Positions 11,929-22,486 of a DNA stretch of 64,000 nucleotides are shown one piece after another. The stretch is from Lachancea kluyveri NRRL Y-12651 (taxonomy: Eukaryota; Ascomycota; Saccharomycetes; Saccharomycetales; Saccharomycetaceae). The translations under genes and the position numbers were made by a program. A model generated the notes under the pieces. It was not told the DNA's origin. It saw only the letters and a program-made list of their open reading frames with translations, and searched no databases. The first letter of the stretch is position 1, and the number at the start of each line of letters is the position of its first letter. The stretch lies in NCBI GenBank assembly GCA_000149225.2, contig CM000692.1, positions 1,178,001 through 1,242,000 of the forward strand. Reading direction: 5' to 3'.

Positions 11929-12985
11929 TGTTTGGGCCATGTACTGAACATAATATTTAAAGACGTGATTGAAATCTTTGAAAGGTAAAACCAAAAATCG
12001 GTTACTAGAATTGATGATTTAACTTCAATACCAAGTACACTATCTTTTTGAATACGCGATTTAGAGTTGTTCTCGAAAAATTCCTCTGAAAAGTAATGAA
12101 AGATTTGTGACACGTTATAAGCAGTTATTGGCTTTGCTCACTTTGGTGATTGCCCTCAAAGAATTTTGCTTCGAGAACCGCACATACAAAAGATGCCAGC
12201 CTAAAAGAAAATATTGCAACTTTTTTTTTATTAGGCAGAGGATATCATGCGCTTGAACTTGTTCTTAGGGCCGATGAGCTGATTTCTTGGGCCCACAATC
12301 GCCATACAAAATGACTCATTAAATACTCTGCCCTATACAGTCCACGACTACACAAAACTGCGTACATTCTTGGTGCGTGTTCTGGTGACAATCGAAGACA
12401 AAAATAAACAGCGAAGGCCTAGCACCTGCTGGAATCAAAAAGTGGCAACCTGATAAGATAATCGAGAAAGCAAGATCTAAAACGTTAGAAACTAGCATTT
12501 AAGCAAGGTGCTCGTTTGGCAATGACTACCACATTGCAATGCTACAAACTGGTCTCTGAATTGCACGTGAGCTGAAAACAGACATAAAAATCTACTCATC
12601 GGCAGCAATACTTGATCTGCGGACACATGGAGCAGTAACTAGTAGGACGTAAAGCTACATTACCTCCTACCCTAAACACCGCAAGTAGTAAATCTTGATA
12701 GCTTCTGCAAATAGCAGTCCAAAGCCGTCCCTTTTCAATACAGTCGCAAAACCAAAGAAGAAGTTCAGAGTACTAAGCATATTTGAATAGATACTTGGAT
12801 ATACCTAAACGTTTCAGGAAGAGCTAGCGGGAACGCACCGCAATTTTTTTTATTACCGGTTGGCGAATAAAAAAAAACAGATTGCTGTTTTCAAGTCAGC
12901 TTGTACTAACTTCCTATCACATGAAACTGTCTATAGCTAATGTAGGGAATTCTTTCCGATTAGCAAGAGAGTTTTTGAGAGCAGG

Positions 12986-13159
12986 ATGTCACTATCTAGT
13001 GAAAGCCTTAAACGCACGATGGGTTTGAGAAGCAAGTTGAAATGTTTCGGTTTTCGTAAAAAGCTTAAACACACCTTGTCCACTGACGAAAGCAGCTGGA
13101 TGAAAGAAGAAGGGGAGTACGGTGATCATGATGATTCATCATATAAAGATGAAACACGC
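12986..13159 (+). CDS. Possible small ORF (57 codons) or gene fragment
   Basis: ATG at 12986 to TAA at 13157-13159, encoding a basic N-terminal half (SLKRTMGLRSKLKCFGFRKK) and an acidic C-terminal half (DESSWMKEEGEYGDHDD). The charge-segregated composition is unlike random translation. No family is recognised. It may be a surviving exon-sized piece of the same decayed locus as the 11.3-kb relic, or chance. No clear promoter was seen. Confidence 0.25.
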
Positions 13160-13314
13160 TAAAAAACCTGAAGAACGATAGTGAAAATTAGTGCTACAAC
13201 ATATAACGTATATAATACTTGATTCCACTAAAACCGAACGATAGACACTCTCTGAATGGGCTGGTAAGTACACCTAAGATCAAATTTAGCTACCCATATA
13301 CCCACTTTCAGGAT

Positions 13315-13500
13315 CAGACGTGCATATATGTGCTTTTTCCCAAGTCACAAGTAAAATGAACCGGTTAATGGATTGCTTGTGATCTGGCCCGTATGGCAAG
13401 ATACTCACCTTAACCCAACCTCGTATATAGGTACACAATTTTTAGATCGGCCCCCGTAACCCGACTACAAAAAAAAAAGGTAACCCATTGTGTGCGCCAG
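13315..13500. repeat. Dispersed intergenic repeat, copy 1
   Basis: About 186 bp whose core (roughly 13343-13430: AAGTCACA, GAACCGGTTA, TTGTGATCTGG, CAAGATACT, TTAACCC) aligns with 41843-41930 between ECM27 and ADO1. It starts CAGACGTGCA and ends ACCCATTGTGTGCGCCAG, ends that are loosely inverted copies of each other and of the termini at the second locus. No ORF and no clear target-site duplication. A short non-autonomous inverted-repeat element is the best guess. Confidence 0.55.
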
Positions 13501-13630
13501 AACTTGGAATAATTTATAGGCAACTGAACCGCCTTAAGCTTATTCTTCGAAACCCTTCGTTATTCCTTGACGCCAAGTTTTTAAAGCCCAAAAAACATGC
13601 TTGTAAAGAAAGGAAGGTAATATAGGTATC

Positions 13631-13876
13631 ATGGAATGTGTATGGCTAAGTTTTGTTACATTTATTTTTGAAGAACGTGATTTCATGCTTGGAACTATGA
13701 AGTTCAAATATGTTTATGATCCTCACGCCATTCCATTGTATGCTCGCTAAATTGAAAGAGTTAGAACATTTTTGTTGGCTGGTAATTGCTTAAAGGATAG
13801 CACAAGTACAACTTTGCTAGAAGCTCTGGCATGCCTTATAATTTTAATCCAGTGTGCACTTAAGCTTTCCATATGA
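13631..13876 (+). pseudogene. Decayed coding relic, possibly of a fungal transcription factor
   Basis: One frame of 81 codons interrupted by a single TAA at 13748. Before it the frame reads FIFEERDFMLGTMKFKYVYD, and after it IERVRTFLLAGNCLKDSTST followed by TLLEALACLIIL. Plausible protein continues in the same frame on both sides of the stop, which suggests recent decay rather than chance. The pattern Arg-x-x-x-Leu-Leu ... Ser-T-T-L-x-A-L-x-x-L-I faintly recalls the central domain of Zn2Cys6 transcription factors, but this is a weak resemblance only. Confidence 0.3.
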
Positions 13877-14782
13877 GACATATCATAGCATGGTGTGCTG
13901 CTTTCTGTGCAGAGGTCAGCGACATAGAACTACGCATTGTTGTAACCAGTAACAATTTAGTGTTAACAGGTATGAAGAAGAATTAGAAGCTTACCCTAAA
14001 CTATGATTTCGAGGGCGCTGTTTAAATAAAGAAAAAAGTTCATCAAAACTTTCTTTTTTTCACAAATAATATCGCATGAAATAAATATTAGTAATAGATG
14101 AGCGGAAAGAATCAACAGTTTTTGGATTCTTTAATCGTAATGTCGCCTTTAAACGCCAATGCTTCCTTATCTAATCGAAACAACCGCTTTTGCCACTTGC
14201 AGAAAATTTTTGGTTTGTCCAGTGTAGTGTTGAAAAATAAGCAGCTATTCGTTTGCTGTTCGTACATTCAAACTTGCCGATCTTTGAATGGAATGAGGCT
14301 CCGTTCCGTTTAGTGGAATCCGAATCGCTGGTATTCTGGGCTGCTGTAAATAAGCTATTCAGGTGTCAGTTTTAAATACTCATGCTCACGCTATTGCGAT
14401 GCTCTTCTGAACAGTATCTGCAAATAGGCATCGCTGTGAACTTACGACATATTGGCAGTCACAGGTTTGTAAGAGTCATTACCGGTTTTATTTGTTTAAG
14501 GATTTATATTAATTTAGGTAGATAATCGAAATCTTTTTCCACTTATTTCCATCACGAGTTTGATTCAAATTTTGGTAATTAACAGGAGAAAAGTCTATGT
14601 ATCATAACATTCTGCACTCTTACTCGAGACGATGGCCAGCTACGCTTAGAAAGTAATAGAACAATACCAATCGTGCATTTCAGCATTTATTAGATCTGTT
14701 AGAAAAAAATCCACTGCTATTTTTGACAATGCGCTACCTTTAAAACAGCTTTTCCAAAATATAGCTAATGGCTCACATTTTC

Positions 14783-14789
14783 GGGTGCA
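14783..14789 (-). promoter_or_regulatory. Aft1-like core near the dead FRE relic
   Basis: GGGTGCA, the reverse complement of TGCACCC. It lies about 1 kb before FRE copy 4 and beside the FRE-like relic, so its function is doubtful. Confidence 0.2.
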
Positions 14790-14799
14790 CTTGACCACA

Positions 14800-15060
14800 T
14801 TTACTGTATCCGGGGCCGGCCTATTTGAAGATCAGTACTTATCGGCATTTATCGACACCGATAGCGAGTGTATTCAATCACAAATATAAAAATTAAGAGT
14901 AATATTGTCAAATTGATGTGCAAACCATTAGAAAATTTTAACTGGACTCTGCCGTTAATCCGAAAGTTGCGGCTGACGTTCTTATCCCAGCAGCTTTTTT
15001 ACAAACAGATTTCTGACAGGACGAATCAAATATCGATGAATCCACCCTGGAAAACTGGGT
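14800..15060 (+). pseudogene. Probable FRE reductase fragment, decayed
   Basis: A frame at about 14809-14877 reads GAGLFEDQYLSAFIDTDSE, which aligns without gaps to GSSLFWQSHPFTFVDTDDE of the intact copies around the FAD motif: LF, then exactly seven residues, then F-[IV]-D-T-D-x-E. The next frame (KIKSNIVKLMCKPLENF) weakly resembles the following KVKNGATKSIYKYLMTQPN. The rest is unrecognisable and no complete domain remains. It lies upstream of FRE copy 4 in the same orientation, as expected of an older member of the array that died. Confidence 0.42.
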
Positions 15061-15472
15061 AATTTTTTAAAAGCTTTAGGCAACTACTATATCATGTGGC
15101 TCTTGGGTTGTGTGTGCCAAAATCAGAAAGGTTACGGTCAATCCGTTTAGGGGTTGTAGTAATAATTGAGCGGGTCACTCGAGAAGTTTTACCCGTACTA
15201 AAAAAAAGCAGTATTTCGGTGCCGTCTATTACCGAGCCACATTGGCCTTCGTGTAGGAATTATTTCCATTAACCCTAGTGGTAGTTGTCCTTCTTGTAAC
15301 CAGTGCTACCAAGTCTTCACTTACGGCGCCAAGGAATTTCCTATAATCAAATCGTGCAGGGCTCCTAAGGCCTGCCGCAGGCACAAATTCCCTGCGCGAA
15401 TTTGTCTGGGCATCCTTCTTGGCAGAGCAGACCCCGGACTGCGAAACAATAGTTCCACGCGACTATTCAAAT

Positions 15473-15479
15473 TACACCC
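15473..15479 (+). promoter_or_regulatory. Aft1/Aft2-like site
   Basis: TACACCC matches YRCACCC, about 340 bases before the FRE copy 4 start. Weak on its own, but similar sites precede copies 2 and 3. Confidence 0.35.
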
Positions 15480-15820
15480 CAATAGCTAAGAGAAAACATG
15501 CGGTAATCGTTTGGATATTAATTAATCTCGAATTTAGGGTCCAAATTTCCGCTTTTATTACAATGATACCGATAACTTTCAGTAGCTTTTACTTTGTTTC
15601 AGTGATCTTTAGTAGTACGACTTACTAAATGCACCTCGATACATACCACAAAACTAAAAGTATTCTTTTTGACACCTCTTTTTATATTGATGTAGGAGGT
15701 AGAGCATGTCAAAGAAGTTTTGCAAATTGTTTGGAAATAAAATGCTATAAAGGAATGCTCCGAGTAATAGGAAAAGCTCCAATTACAGGATTACAGTAAG
15801 CAAGGCACTGGAATCAAAAT

Positions 15821-17950
15821 ATGCGACTATCTTTTTTATTACCTTTTTTTACGCTATTCGCATTGACAACAGCTAAGTATCATATTTATCATAAGCCTGA
15901 ACTTATTGGGAGAGCCTGTAAGACAGCTCTGTTTCGAACGGCCATTTTTTGTGTTGGCGAGAATTCGTACTCCCTTAAATGTCAATGTTCAAACATTGAC
16001 GCGATGGGCTCTTATCTGTACTGTGGATATGAGAATTCCCATGGTGAAAGCACTATCTCTGGCTTTGAAAACTGGTTCTTAGCCCAATGTCCGAACTCAA
16101 CTGTTGAAGAAATGAGGCAAGTCTATGCCAACGTTTCCAATTATATTGTAGACGTAAGCACTATTCCGAACTTCAACAAAAGTGTGCCCGTCCACGTTCC
16201 TGTGAGGTACAAGAGTAAAATATACAACGTCGCATTAAGATCTGGTAAAGCCTTCTACGGAAATTTCAATGATACTATGTATATGGGAGCTGGTCTCATG
16301 GGTTATTGGGCAGTAATCATCCTTTGTGGTGCCATTGTGAACTTTACCTCCAAATTCGCTCCAAATCTTCTGCTTTCTACAAACAAGAGGTTTGGCAACT
16401 CTTCCTTCGTCAGGTTGTACAGAAAGCATATTTCCGTTCCAGCCACTTTTAGATTTTCTCATACCAACAACGTCTTCTTGGGCGGATTGTTGCCTACCAG
16501 GCTCGAATCCCTGATAATTCTGGGATACTTTGCCTTGAACGTCGCTTTTGAGTGTGCCAGGATATACTATGTTGCCAACAACACTATTTTCTCGAGTCGT
16601 AGTACCCAGTTGAGCAGAATCGTTGGTGACAGAAGTGGTATCATCAGTTTGTTTCTAATGTGCTTAACGTTTCTATTTGGTGGACGTAACAACTTCCTGA
16701 TCTGGCTGACTGGCTGGAAACAATCTACTTTTATGACATACCACAAGTGGATTGCTCGTATGCTTATCATAGTTGTTGTTCTACATTCCATCGCTATGTT
16801 AATCTATGCTTGTATTGGACAGGCCTTTTCCTACTGGATTCTACAGGACTGGTACAGATGGGGTTGTGTTGCTACTGTGGCTGGTGCAATCATATTTATT
16901 CAAGCTATATCGTGGCTCCGTGTTAATTACTATGAGACTTTCTTGTGCATCCACATTGTGATGGCAGTTTTCTTTTTAGTCGGTACTTGGGGTCATATTG
17001 ATATCTTTGACGAAAACCAATGGACTTCCGCTGCGATTGCAGTTTGGGTCTTTGACAGATTTGTCAGGATAGTAAGACTTTCTTTCTTTGGTATCAGAAC
17101 TGCGAAGGCTACCGTTATATCCAATGAGACGTTGGAAATTACTGTGCCAAAACATAACTGGTGGCCAACTTTCCCAGGCGCTTTCGGTTACGTACACTTC
17201 ATGAGAACAAGTTTGTTCTGGCAATCTCATCCACTCACTTTTGTCGACACAGATGGAGAGCACATCAAGTTCTTTATAAAGGTCAAAAATGGTGCCACCA
17301 AGTCCATCTACAAGTACTTGATGACTCAGCCAAACTTCACTGCCGACTTGAAAATTGCAGTCGAAGGTCCATATGGTGATCATAAGCCAGTGGCCACATA
17401 CGACCAGGTTCTGTTGTATTCCGGTGGTAATGGTATTCCAGGCCCATACTCTTATGCTAAAGATCTGTGTCAGGCTAAGGAGAAGTCCAAGGTTCAATTC
17501 ACCAAATTCTATTGGGTCATCAGACACTGGTACTCTCTGGATTGGTTCTTAGAAGAATTGAAAAGCCTGCAATCCTATGATAAGTTGCAAACCATCGTGT
17601 ACGTCACCAAGTATGGGGAAGGGAAGGTTGGTGACAAATTTGCTATCGACAGCTCTGCTTCCAACTCTTCGGTTGACGGCGAGAAGAGATCTGACGACAT
17701 CAAAGAGTCATCCGAATCCTGGTTGGAGCCTATCCAAGCTGCTCTGCCACATGTGGAGTTCAGACAAGGCAGGCCGAATATCGAACAAATTGTCGTGGAA
17801 GACCTGGCAGAAATCCAAGGCTCCAACGTGGCAGTCATGACCTGTGGCCATCCAGTTATGTGTGACGAGATCAGAAAAGTCGTGGCCGACCAGGTTGGTG
17901 AATGTAAGAACGGCAGAATCGACTTGATCGAAGAGCTGCAAGTTTGGTAG
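15821..17950 (+). CDS. Ferric/cupric reductase (FRE family), copy 4
   Basis: 709 residues. Signal peptide (MRLSFLLPFFTLFALTTA), Cys-rich ectodomain with CKTALFRTAIFC and CQCSNIDAMGSYLYCGY, membrane domain with TYHKWIA...LHS and CIHIVMA...WGHID haem pairs, HPLTFVD (the usual Phe of the FAD motif is Leu), GPYGDHKP, GGNGIPGP and CGHPVMCDE. TATAAA stands about 75 bases upstream of the ATG. It is nearly identical to copy 3 over most of its first half and to copies 2 and 3 over the last ~600 bases. Between these, around residues 325-350 and 380-440, it is distinct. The diverged patches fall in membrane and loop segments, so conversion has not erased all differences. Predicted surface metalloreductase. 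Confidence 0.96.
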   Translation: MRLSFLLPFFTLFALTTAKYHIYHKPELIGRACKTALFRTAIFCVGENSYSLKCQCSNIDAMGSYLYCGYENSHGESTISGFENWFLAQCPNSTVEEMRQVYANVSNYIVDVSTIPNFNKSVPVHVPVRYKSKIYNVALRSGKAFYGNFNDTMYMGAGLMGYWAVIILCGAIVNFTSKFAPNLLLSTNKRFGNSSFVRLYRKHISVPATFRFSHTNNVFLGGLLPTRLESLIILGYFALNVAFECARIYYVANNTIFSSRSTQLSRIVGDRSGIISLFLMCLTFLFGGRNNFLIWLTGWKQSTFMTYHKWIARMLIIVVVLHSIAMLIYACIGQAFSYWILQDWYRWGCVATVAGAIIFIQAISWLRVNYYETFLCIHIVMAVFFLVGTWGHIDIFDENQWTSAAIAVWVFDRFVRIVRLSFFGIRTAKATVISNETLEITVPKHNWWPTFPGAFGYVHFMRTSLFWQSHPLTFVDTDGEHIKFFIKVKNGATKSIYKYLMTQPNFTADLKIAVEGPYGDHKPVATYDQVLLYSGGNGIPGPYSYAKDLCQAKEKSKVQFTKFYWVIRHWYSLDWFLEELKSLQSYDKLQTIVYVTKYGEGKVGDKFAIDSSASNSSVDGEKRSDDIKESSESWLEPIQAALPHVEFRQGRPNIEQIVVEDLAEIQGSNVAVMTCGHPVMCDEIRKVVADQVGECKNGRIDLIEELQVW

Positions 17951-18693
17951 ACTTCTGGAAATTATGGAGTCGTTTTTCGACTGTTCTTTATATATATACA
18001 GGCCGTGCATTGACCCAGGAGTACAGGATTTCTCCTCTCATTACCGTCACCACTGACACTAGACAGAAAAGAGATCCAAAAGAAACCGGCGTTGCGCAAC
18101 AAAGCACTTTTTTACACTATAAATAGTATCTATTTAATCGATTTGACACCAGTTATCTATCCTTAATATCTTTTTGCTTATCTTCCAGGTAGTATAATGA
18201 TTTCGGTTGGAGTCGTGTCAGCGACTGGTGGGAAGAAGCTGGCATCTGAGGATATTGACAATTTAACAGATGTACATCTCAAAGCACGGGAAATCACGTT
18301 ACTTTGGGTTGAACCATGTCGGTAAACTGAGAATCACCTCTATTCTCATTTTTACGAATTTTTGGGATTTTCCTAGTATGCGCGAGAACCCCCCAAGTCT
18401 GTCGCTGCCCCTTAGGGAGCTTTTCTGGAATAACATAACGAAATTACATATCTCTCCAACAATCCAGTTGCAAAATTTAGAGGTTCTACAGTAAAAAGTT
18501 GATTCAGGCTGGACTGTTTGTGTAGGATTGATAAGAATAAAAAAATATAGAGCTGTTCTGGATAGAACCAAGACTCTTAATTTTGTGCACAAATCTTAGA
18601 TAATTCCGGGCTTTTTATCTACATTAAAAAGAAAGAATACGAATCTGTTTTGCTATTTCCTTCCATACTCTATTTCTCTAAAGCATTAGTATA
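17951..18693. other. Spacer FRE copy 4 - MOH1
   Basis: 743 bp, AT-rich, with no RNA gene or credible ORF seen. Short opposing open frames at 18270-18590 overlap each other and look random. Confidence 0.6.
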
Positions 18694-19047
18694 ATGGGGT
18701 TGCGCTACTCTGCTTATATCGATCAACCAAAGTCTAAATACACCAAATTCATTACTTATGGTTGTTGCAATTGCAGAACCCATCTTTCATCTTCTGCTCA
18801 AGTAATGTCAAAAGATTACCGAGGTAAGACTGGAGATGCATATTTAATGAGTGAGGTTGTCAACGTGGTTGAAGGTGAGAAGGAAACACGCTATATGATC
18901 ACAGGCAAATATGTTGTCTGCGATATCCAGTGCCATATGTGCAAAACTTTGGTTGGTTGGAAGTATTTGGAAAGCGAGCGGAAAGATCAAAGATACAAAG
19001 AGGGAAAGTATATTTTGGAACTGAGGACTATATGCAAGTGCCGTTGA
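18694..19047 (+). CDS. MOH1: Yippee-family zinc protein Moh1
   Basis: 117 residues, the typical size of the Yippee/Mis18-fold family. Conserved features: [20 protein letters not shown] near the N-terminus, with the CxxC half of the zinc site, then [11 protein letters not shown], and the second half CDIQCHMC followed by GWKYLES and [10 protein letters not shown]. It closely matches S. cerevisiae Moh1 (YBL049W), a protein of unclear biochemical role linked to stationary-phase survival and the GID/ubiquitin field. It marks the start of the conserved collinear block after the FRE array. Confidence 0.94.
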   Translation: MGLRYSAYIDQPKSKYTKFITYGCCNCRTHLSSSAQVMSKDYRGKTGDAYLMSEVVNVVEGEKETRYMITGKYVVCDIQCHMCKTLVGWKYLESERKDQRYKEGKYILELRTICKCR

Positions 19048-20355
19048 TTGGGCGGTCAAATTTGGTACTGAGGGTGGGAGACATAAATCCAGCGGGCTCA
19101 GCCGTTAAGAGATATATCTAACCGGCTACGGATTTTTTTGTTACTTCTTTTTTATTTTCTTTATTAGGATGGGATTCCCTACGGTGTTTTTTTTTTCTAT
19201 TCTTTGACGGTATTATTAGGTTTTATAGTTCGTCGTGGTTATAAGTTCGGTTGGCCTATCTCTCTCCCACCCATCTCTTTGAAATTCACCTTTCAACGTA
19301 CTTTCTAACACAGCTCCTTTAATGATGGATAAAATATTTAAGCAATACATAGAATATATATAGCTTCGTCTCTCCACACGTTCGTGAATGATATGATTTA
19401 CTTGATAAGTGTGGACATAGCCTTTCTGATGGTGATCTGTTCTGACGTCCTGGTAAGTGCATTTCAACTACAAAGCTCTCAGATTTACGAGCCTCATTTC
19501 TTTTATTTAGTTTAAAATGTCTTGGTTTCTTCTCTCATTTGTGTTGCTGCTCCTATTGCCATTTCAGTTAATGAGATGGAACGTGAAAGGATCGATTTCT
19601 GGGGTGGGGAGGAAAAAATGACACACCATATTATACCAATAATACTATTCTGTTGTCTGTTTCGTTATAATCATTACAAATTCTTTTTGGCCCCTCCGCC
19701 AATCGTGTCTATCAGGTGCCTTCTGACTTTGTAAATGTAAATATGGTTTTACAAGATTCTTACAGGATTCTTTATTGATATTTATTATGACCTGTGACAG
19801 GAAGTACAAGGGGGGAGACAATTTTTACATTTGCAACAAGATCTCTAACTATAGCATGGCGTAACGGGTATCTTAATTACGGATTAAGGTAAGTTACCTT
19901 GTGTTTCATAACCAATGTTATTCACCTTGTTTGCTGGGTGATAATACATGTAAGTGCTTGACAAAACTCGTATATACGATAATTATTAACTGCCGGCTTT
20001 TATCCCAAGCCAAGCTATTTAATAGTATTTGAGCCGTTAAAAGATTTGAGCCAATCTAAAAGTATCGTGTATATTGCTATTTTCTTAATATAATGTCAAT
20101 ATGTGGTCAACTAGTCTACTTTCGGTTGAGGTTTCACTTGTAATCGACGATCTTCAACTTGTCTGGCTATGTACGCTATTACGAGAATTATTAATTTTCG
20201 CATAGATCTTAATTTCTTGCCAACAGAACTTCTATTTCAGAACTGGATAAAAACGAGTTTTGGATAATCCCCCGTAGTGGCTCTATTCCCCGTTTACAGA
20301 AACTGCTCAGATCCAAGCATCCAAAAGACAGTCAACTTGTGTTGAAAGTCTGTAA
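19048..20355. other. Spacer MOH1 - YMR1
   Basis: 1.3 kb, AT-rich with poly-T runs. Open frames here either start at non-ATG codons or match nothing; no tRNA or snoRNA was recognised. Confidence 0.55.
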
Positions 20356-22377
20356 ATGGAATACATCAAAGTTGCAAAAGTATGCGTGTTTACAGATTTT
20401 CTTCTATAAGAGGACATTCCATTTACTAACTTTTAACACGTAAAGGTCGATAATGTTATTTTGCATAGAAAAGGGTTTTCGATCAATGGTACTTTGCATC
20501 TTACAACGCACCATTTGATTTTTAGCTCTTCTTCTATTTCGAGAGAATTTTGGGTATCGTACCCTACAATTGGTTCAGTTTTCAAGAATAAGGGCAGCGC
20601 TTTAGTTTCTAAGCATAAACATCCTACAGAGCTTTTAAATGACCCATTATATTGCGACAAAGACATCTGGTCTTTTTGGAATATAAAGATTATTGGCAAA
20701 GATTTCACTGTCTTTTCTCTGGATTTTGAAGACGAATCAAAGGCTCAAGATGTTTTCGACTCTATTCTGAAGCTAACTGTACTTTCACAGATAAACCAAT
20801 TATACGCATTCATTTATTCTCCTAATAAAGCAGAACGGTCTTTGGACAGTTGGCATTTATACGATCCAGTTAAAGAATTTCAAAGACAAGGATTACAATT
20901 TAACGAAAATTCGAAATGGAGAATTTCAGACATCAATAAGGATTACAGTTTTTGCTCGACGTATCCCAGAAAGCTTATAGTACCCAAGACTGTATCAGAT
21001 ACACTATTATCGCATTCGGTAAAATACCGTTCTCAAAACCGTATTCCAACACTAACATACTATTACAGCAAAACCGGCTCCTCAATTACTAGAAGTGCAC
21101 AGCCTCTGCCTGGTATAACACAGCAGAGATCGATTCAAGATGAAAAATTAGTAAACGAAATCTTTAAATGTTCACAAAATGGGAGTTGTTCTGTAGGCTC
21201 ACATCCAATTAAAAATATTATAGTAGATGCAAGACCTGCTACAAACGCAATGGCTCAAACTGCGTTGGGAGGTGGTACTGAAAATACAGATAATTACAAC
21301 TTTAACAATACCTGTACCAGAATGTTCTTGGGTATCGATAATATCCATGTAATGAGAGATACCTTAAATTCCGTTGTGGAGAATTTTTTAGTTGACAACG
21401 ACTTGAATCTACCAATAGATAAGGCTAACCTAAATAAAGGTAAGGCCTCAAATTGGTTGAAATATGTGAAACTGCTGTTATCTTCTACTGATACGCTGGT
21501 CAAGTTCGTAATTTTTAACAAATCAAACCTACTGATTCATTGCTCTGATGGCTGGGATCGTACTGCACAGGTTTGCTCTTTAGTACAGATATGCCTAGAC
21601 CCATATTTTAGAACACTAGAAGGTTTCATGGTCTTGATCGAGAAGGATTGGCTTTCATTCGGTCATAGATTTGCGGAAAGATCAGGCCACTTAAGCTCCG
21701 AAAGCGTTTTCCGTGATAACTCCGTAAGATTGAGTATTTCTGGTACAACCAACTCTTCTATGTCTGGCAGTATGGACTTGAATTCAAGTTTTATCGGATC
21801 ATTCAGTCTCGATAGGCGAGAAAGCGTTGGCGAGCCTCCAGAAGTGGATACTAGGACACCCACTTCATCAGAGCTGGTGCATAAAGTTTCTAGTCGTTTT
21901 AAAAAAAAGAACAGCTTGAAGTTGACATCACCCGTTTTTCAACAATTCTTAGATTGTGTTTATCAACTTTTGATTCAAAATCCCACCCAATTCGAATATA
22001 ATGAAAGGTTTTTAAGAAGGTTACTTTACCACCTGTATTCTTGCCAGTATGGCTCATTTTTATTCGACAACGAGCAAGAGCGCGTAGTTAACGACGCTTA
22101 CAATAAAACACACAGTGTTTGGGACTACTTCAGATCACGCAAGAACGAGTTTACCAACAGTTCTTATCAACCTATAGATGCAGAAGAAGATTGGATTCTG
22201 CCCAATTTAAACAAAGTCCAGTGGTGGTCGCAGCTTTTCGGTAAGCGGGACGAAGAGATGAACAGGGCAACCGAAGGAGTAAATGGTGACAGCATAGTTA
22301 AGGAGAAAGATCATAGCAACAAAAAATCTGCGTTGCGATTTCCAACGTTTAGCTTGGATATTTTCGGCAAGAAATGA
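20356..22377 (+). CDS. YMR1: Myotubularin-like phosphoinositide 3-phosphatase, spliced
   Basis: Dephosphorylates PI3P (and PI(3,5)P2) on endosomal and vacuolar membranes. Coding parts are 20356-20379 and 20446-22377, about 651 residues (688 in S. cerevisiae). Exon 1 encodes MEYIKVAK and exon 2 continues VDNVILHRKG, reproducing the family N-terminus; reading straight through gives a stop within 18 codons. PH-GRAM-like N-terminus, then the phosphatase domain with the catalytic CSDGWDR loop (Cys374, Arg380) and VDARP/NALAQ-like landmarks. The C-terminal tail is shorter than in S. cerevisiae. The next in-frame ATG downstream would delete about a third of the protein, so the intron is needed. Convergent with PXP2. 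Confidence 0.94.
20380..20445 (+). other. YMR1: Spliceosomal intron in YMR1
   Basis: 66 bases beginning GTATGC, with a perfect TACTAAC branch site at 20424-20430 and ending GTAAAG, i.e. an AAG 3' splice site, the first AG after the branch point. It sits between codons 8 and 9. AAG acceptors and GTATGC donors are known but uncommon in yeast. Confidence 0.85.
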
Positions 22378-22486
22378 TAGAGCTGCAATGTAACAGAGTG
22401 AATATATGATATCAAATAACGTAGAAATGTATAAGCCTGTTAAATAAAGAATGTAATAGTGCTCTTTTTGTTTAGTCTCTTTACAA

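Larger units (their letters stand above)
10397..15820. other. 5.4-kb gene-poor spacer with coding relics
   Basis: Exceptionally long intergenic region for a yeast. No intact gene longer than about 100 codons is seen. It contains short stretches that look like decayed protein-coding sequence (11280-11930, 12986-13159, 13631-13876, 14800-15060), one copy of a dispersed repeat (13315-13500), and the promoter of FRE copy 4: a TACACCC site at 15473, GGGTGCA at 14783, and TATAAA near 15744. The rest, including 10397-11250, shows nothing recognisable. Confidence 0.65.

Noticed and set aside
14098-14313. 71-codon ATG-started open frame in the FRE spacer
   Set aside because: No recognisable motif and a composition close to random; kept out of the gene list.
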